From positions 48,875 to 112,874 of the forward strand of contig JAZBOH010000137.1 in assembly GCA_036351055.1 (NCBI GenBank): a stretch of DNA of 64,000 nucleotides, read 5' to 3'. The translations under genes were made by a program, and so were the position numbers. Below the pieces are notes generated by a model. It did not search any database. It was given only the letters and a program-made list of their open reading frames with translations, and had not been told where the DNA came from. Below are positions 61,355 through 64,000 of this stretch, piece by piece. Source of the stretch: JABDPF01 sp036351055 (lineage in GTDB: Bacteria > Pseudomonadota > Gammaproteobacteria > Xanthomonadales > SZUA-36). The first letter of the stretch is position 1. Each line of letters starts with the position of its first letter.

Positions 61355-62829
61355 AGCTCATCCCTGAAATCCGCGAAGATGTTCTGATCAGGAATATCGA
61401 CCGGGCCCGGGAACGCAATATCCTGTTGCCCACGCTGGCCCAGCAAATGGATCCGCAAACGGCCCCGCCCGTCATCGCACGACGCCTGCAGGACGTGGGC
61501 CTGTGGGACCTGGATCCGGCCAACCTGTTCCGGATCAGCTGGAAAAACGAAGCAAAGGCGCATGGCGGCGGCTTTGGCGAGGGCAACTGGATCGTATTCC
61601 CGCCCGCCCTGACCGGCGTGGACGCGACCATTGTCGGCATCGTGGGTAAATGGTTCCCCACCGGGGCCCACAAGGTCGGTGCGGCCTATGGTTGCCTGGT
61701 GCCGCGCCTGGTGACCGGGAATTTTGACCCGACGCGCCAGAAAGCGGTGTGGCCTTCTACCGGCAACTACTGCCGCGGCGGCGCTTACGATTGCGCCCTG
61801 CTGGCTTGCCCGGCCGTGGCCATCCTGCCCGAGGGCATGAGCCGCGAACGTTTCGACTGGCTGGAGGAAATCGGCACCGATGAAATCATCGCCACGCCTG
61901 GCACCGAGTCCAATGTCAAGGAAATCTACGACAAGTGTGCCGAATTGCGGCATGAACGCGGCGACGACATCGTAATTTTCAACCAGTTCGAAGAGTTCGG
62001 TAACGCCATCTGGCACTACCACGTCACCGGTTCTTTCGTGGAAGGTGTATTCGGCAAGCATTTCGGCGGCCGGCGCTTGTCTGCCTGGGTCAGCGCCACC
62101 GGTTCGGCCGGCACCATCGCTGCGGGCGACTTTCTACGAACCCGCCACCCCGGTATCCGGGTGGTGGCCACCGAAGCCCTGCAATGCCCGACCCTGCTGT
62201 CGTTCGGCTTTGGCGAACACCGCATCGAGGGCATCGGTGACAAGCACGTACCCTGGATCCACAACACCCGTAATACCGACATGGTGGCTGCCATCGACGA
62301 CGAGCAGACCATGCAGTTGATGCGCCTGTTCAACGAAGCGGAAGGCCGCGCCTGCCTGCTGCGTGAGGGCATTGACGAGGCCACCGTGGATAAACTGGGT
62401 GATCTCGGCATATCCAGCATCTGCAACCTGGTTGCCGGCATCAAGACCGCCCGCTATTACGACATGGACAGCCGGGACGTGATCTTCACACCGCTGACCG
62501 ATTCGATGGAACTGTATGCATCGCGTGAGCAAGAAATGGTAACGAAACACGGTGCCTACACGCCGCGGATGGCGGACCAGCACTACGGGCGTTACCTGCA
62601 GGCCACCAGTACCGACCATGTGCGCGAACTGAATTACGCCGACCGCAAGGCCTTGCACCACTTCAAGTATTTCACCTGGGTGGAGCAACAGGGCCGCTCG
62701 GCCGACGAACTGCGCGAACTTTGGGACCCTGATTTCTGGGCAGCCGTGTTCTCGCAGGAGGTGGTGGATGAATGGGATGGCCTGATCACTGCATTCAATG
62801 CCGCAACCGGCCTGGAGGCGGAGTCATGA
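61351..62829 (+). CDS. TrpB-like PLP-dependent enzyme linked to purine cluster
   Basis: A 492-residue fold-type II PLP enzyme. The probable PLP lysine is K108 in PTGAHKVGAAYG, and GSAGTIAAGD near residue 251 is a likely phosphate-binding loop. It is about 95 residues longer than YgeX (2,3-diaminopropionate ammonia-lyase, about 400 residues), the PLP enzyme of the E. coli cluster, and does not share its N-terminal motifs. It therefore looks like another family recruited to a lyase step, or an additional step. It overlaps xdhD and the next gene by four bases each (ATGA), so its role in the pathway is almost certain even if the reaction is not. Confidence 0.8.
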   Translation: MKLIPEIREDVLIRNIDRARERNILLPTLAQQMDPQTAPPVIARRLQDVGLWDLDPANLFRISWKNEAKAHGGGFGEGNWIVFPPALTGVDATIVGIVGKWFPTGAHKVGAAYGCLVPRLVTGNFDPTRQKAVWPSTGNYCRGGAYDCALLACPAVAILPEGMSRERFDWLEEIGTDEIIATPGTESNVKEIYDKCAELRHERGDDIVIFNQFEEFGNAIWHYHVTGSFVEGVFGKHFGGRRLSAWVSATGSAGTIAAGDFLRTRHPGIRVVATEALQCPTLLSFGFGEHRIEGIGDKHVPWIHNTRNTDMVAAIDDEQTMQLMRLFNEAEGRACLLREGIDEATVDKLGDLGISSICNLVAGIKTARYYDMDSRDVIFTPLTDSMELYASREQEMVTKHGAYTPRMADQHYGRYLQATSTDHVRELNYADRKALHHFKYFTWVEQQGRSADELRELWDPDFWAAVFSQEVVDEWDGLITAFNAATGLEAES

Positions 62830-64000
62830 AAACGGATTTCCTGGCACAGGCAAGGGCTGTCGAAGGCGACCTCCTGCGATTCATGCAGGACATCATCCGT
62901 ATCCCCTCGCTCAGTTCACAGGAAGGGACGGTGGTGCAAAGAATCGCCGCTGAAATGCAGGCCCTGTCTTTTGACGAGGTCACCATCGATCCGATGGGCA
63001 ACGTGATCGGCCGTGTTGGCAACGGGCCGCGTACCATTGCACTCGACGGGCACGTCGACGTGGTCGACGTGGGTGACCCGGCGCAATGGGACCGGGATCC
63101 GTATTCCGGCGACGTGGAGAACGGCCTCCTGTTCGGGCGCGGTACCAGCGACCAGAAAGGCGGCGTGGCCTCGGCGGTTTACGCCGCCGCACTGCTGAAA
63201 CAGGCCGGCCTGCCCGCTGACATCAGCCTGTACGTCACGGGTACGGTGCAGGAGGAAGACTGCGACGGCCTGTGCTGGCAATACCTGGTCAATGAAGTCG
63301 GTTTGAAGCCCGAACTGGTGCTGCTGACCGAACCGACCAGCCTGGGCATTTACCGCGGTCAACGCGGGCGCATGGAGATGGAAGTCAGCACCAGCGGCGT
63401 GTCCTGCCACGGTTCAGCGCCGGAGCGGGGGGATAACGCGATTTACAAGATGGCGGCCATCATCGCCGACATCGAGGCACTGAATGAAAGGCTGGAGCCG
63501 CGCGAACCGTTGGGCAAGGGGTCGGTCACGATCAGCGAAGTCCGTTCCGTTTCACCCAGCCTGTGTGCGGTCGCCGATGGTTGCACCATCCACCTCGACC
63601 GGCGCCTGACGGTCGGGGAGACGGAAGAAACTTCGGTGGCCCAAATCCTGGCCCTGCCTTCGGTCAAGGCGTCGAACGCCACCGTGACCGTGCTGGATTA
63701 TGCCGTGCCAAGCCACACGGGCCTGACCTACACAACCCGCAAGTACTACCCGAGTTGGCAGATGCCGGAAGACGCCCCGGCGCTGGTGGCCGCGCAATCG
63801 GCATACCGCAAGACCTTTGGCGAAGAAGCAGAGACAGGATTCTGGACCTTCAGTACCAACGGAGTGGCCACTGCCGGCATGCACGGCATCCCGAGCATCG
63901 GCTTCGGTCCCGGCCACGAACATTTTGCGCACGCGGCAAACGAGCAGACCGAAGTGGAACACCTGGTCCGCGCCGCCGCCTTCTACGCCGCCTTCGTGCA
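62826..64000 (+). CDS. ygeY: YgeY-type M20 metallohydrolase (3' end outside window)
   Basis: The ATG overlaps the previous TGA. 391 residues are visible and the window ends before the stop; YgeY proteins have about 400, so only a few residues are missing. M20 zinc ligands are seen: H76 and D78 in LDGHVDVV, D109 in GTSDQKGG, catalytic E143 with E144 in GTVQEEDCDG, and a late His in FGPGHEHFAHAANE. The family is called selenium-linked hydrolase because of its genomic neighbours, but here it belongs to the purine cluster. It probably removes an acyl or carbamoyl group from a diaminopropionate-type intermediate. Confidence 0.9.
   Translation, partial: MKTDFLAQARAVEGDLLRFMQDIIRIPSLSSQEGTVVQRIAAEMQALSFDEVTIDPMGNVIGRVGNGPRTIALDGHVDVVDVGDPAQWDRDPYSGDVENGLLFGRGTSDQKGGVASAVYAAALLKQAGLPADISLYVTGTVQEEDCDGLCWQYLVNEVGLKPELVLLTEPTSLGIYRGQRGRMEMEVSTSGVSCHGSAPERGDNAIYKMAAIIADIEALNERLEPREPLGKGSVTISEVRSVSPSLCAVADGCTIHLDRRLTVGETEETSVAQILALPSVKASNATVTVLDYAVPSHTGLTYTTRKYYPSWQMPEDAPALVAAQSAYRKTFGEEAETGFWTFSTNGVATAGMHGIPSIGFGPGHEHFAHAANEQTEVEHLVRAAAFYAAFV

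Noticed and set aside
51502..64000. Selenocysteine codons in the purine cluster
   Set aside because: All motifs are continuous in frame with no internal TGA; the selenium link in family names comes from neighbours in other genomes.

Overview
The window is a high-GC, gene-dense stretch of a Gram-negative chromosome. The gene set suggests a gammaproteobacterium, probably marine or free-living: two TonB-dependent receptors, many exported glycoside hydrolases, an alginate lyase, a BCCT betaine-type transporter, and an IlvD protein very close to the enterobacterial one. No rRNA, tRNA, CRISPR array, transposase or phage gene was seen. No gene-free stretch reaches 300 bases. The first gene is cut at its 5' end and the last at its 3' end.

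Region 1 (about 3.0-23.1 kb) is an arabinan/L-arabinoside utilisation locus. It holds two GH51 arabinofuranosidases (one cytoplasmic, one exported), six GH43 enzymes (one cytoplasmic, five exported), a GH127 beta-L-arabinofuranosidase, a retaining-type GH97, a GPH sugar transporter, a SusC-like TonB receptor and a LacI-family regulator. Sites matching the LacI-family consensus TGNNANCGNTNNCA lie at 4.60, 6.42 and 12.28 kb and inside the 5' end of the receptor gene at 19.24 kb, so the locus looks like one regulon. The model is outer-membrane uptake, periplasmic trimming, inner-membrane import, and cytoplasmic release of L-arabinose.

Region 2 (23.2-40.8 kb) starts with ilvD. It continues with a PL7 alginate lyase, a phosphatase-like protein and a TPR-sulfotransferase in one transcription unit, then a propeller-like protein, a second TonB receptor and a divergent Cys-rich protein. 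After these come a MetF-like protein, an exported esterase, an AraC-type regulator, a divergent exported GH2 beta-galactosidase, and a secreted LpqC-type esterase.

Region 3 (40.8-51.3 kb) has a tight operon of a CaiT-like BCCT carrier, an ADP-forming acyl-CoA synthetase and a CaiD-like crotonase, probably for a betaine or carnitine-type compound. Divergent from it are a nitronate-monooxygenase-type flavoprotein, a Cys/Met-metabolism PLP enzyme, a thioredoxin-fold lipoprotein and an Asp/Glu racemase, followed by a convergent aromatic-amino-acid decarboxylase.

Region 4 (51.5-64.0 kb) is a translationally coupled operon hyuA-ygfK-ssnA-ygfM-xdhD-(PLP enzyme)-ygeY. It corresponds to the yge/ygf purine (urate) degradation cluster of E. 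coli and gut anaerobes, but a TrpB-like PLP enzyme sits where YgeX would be expected. A strong dyad lies just upstream of hyuA.
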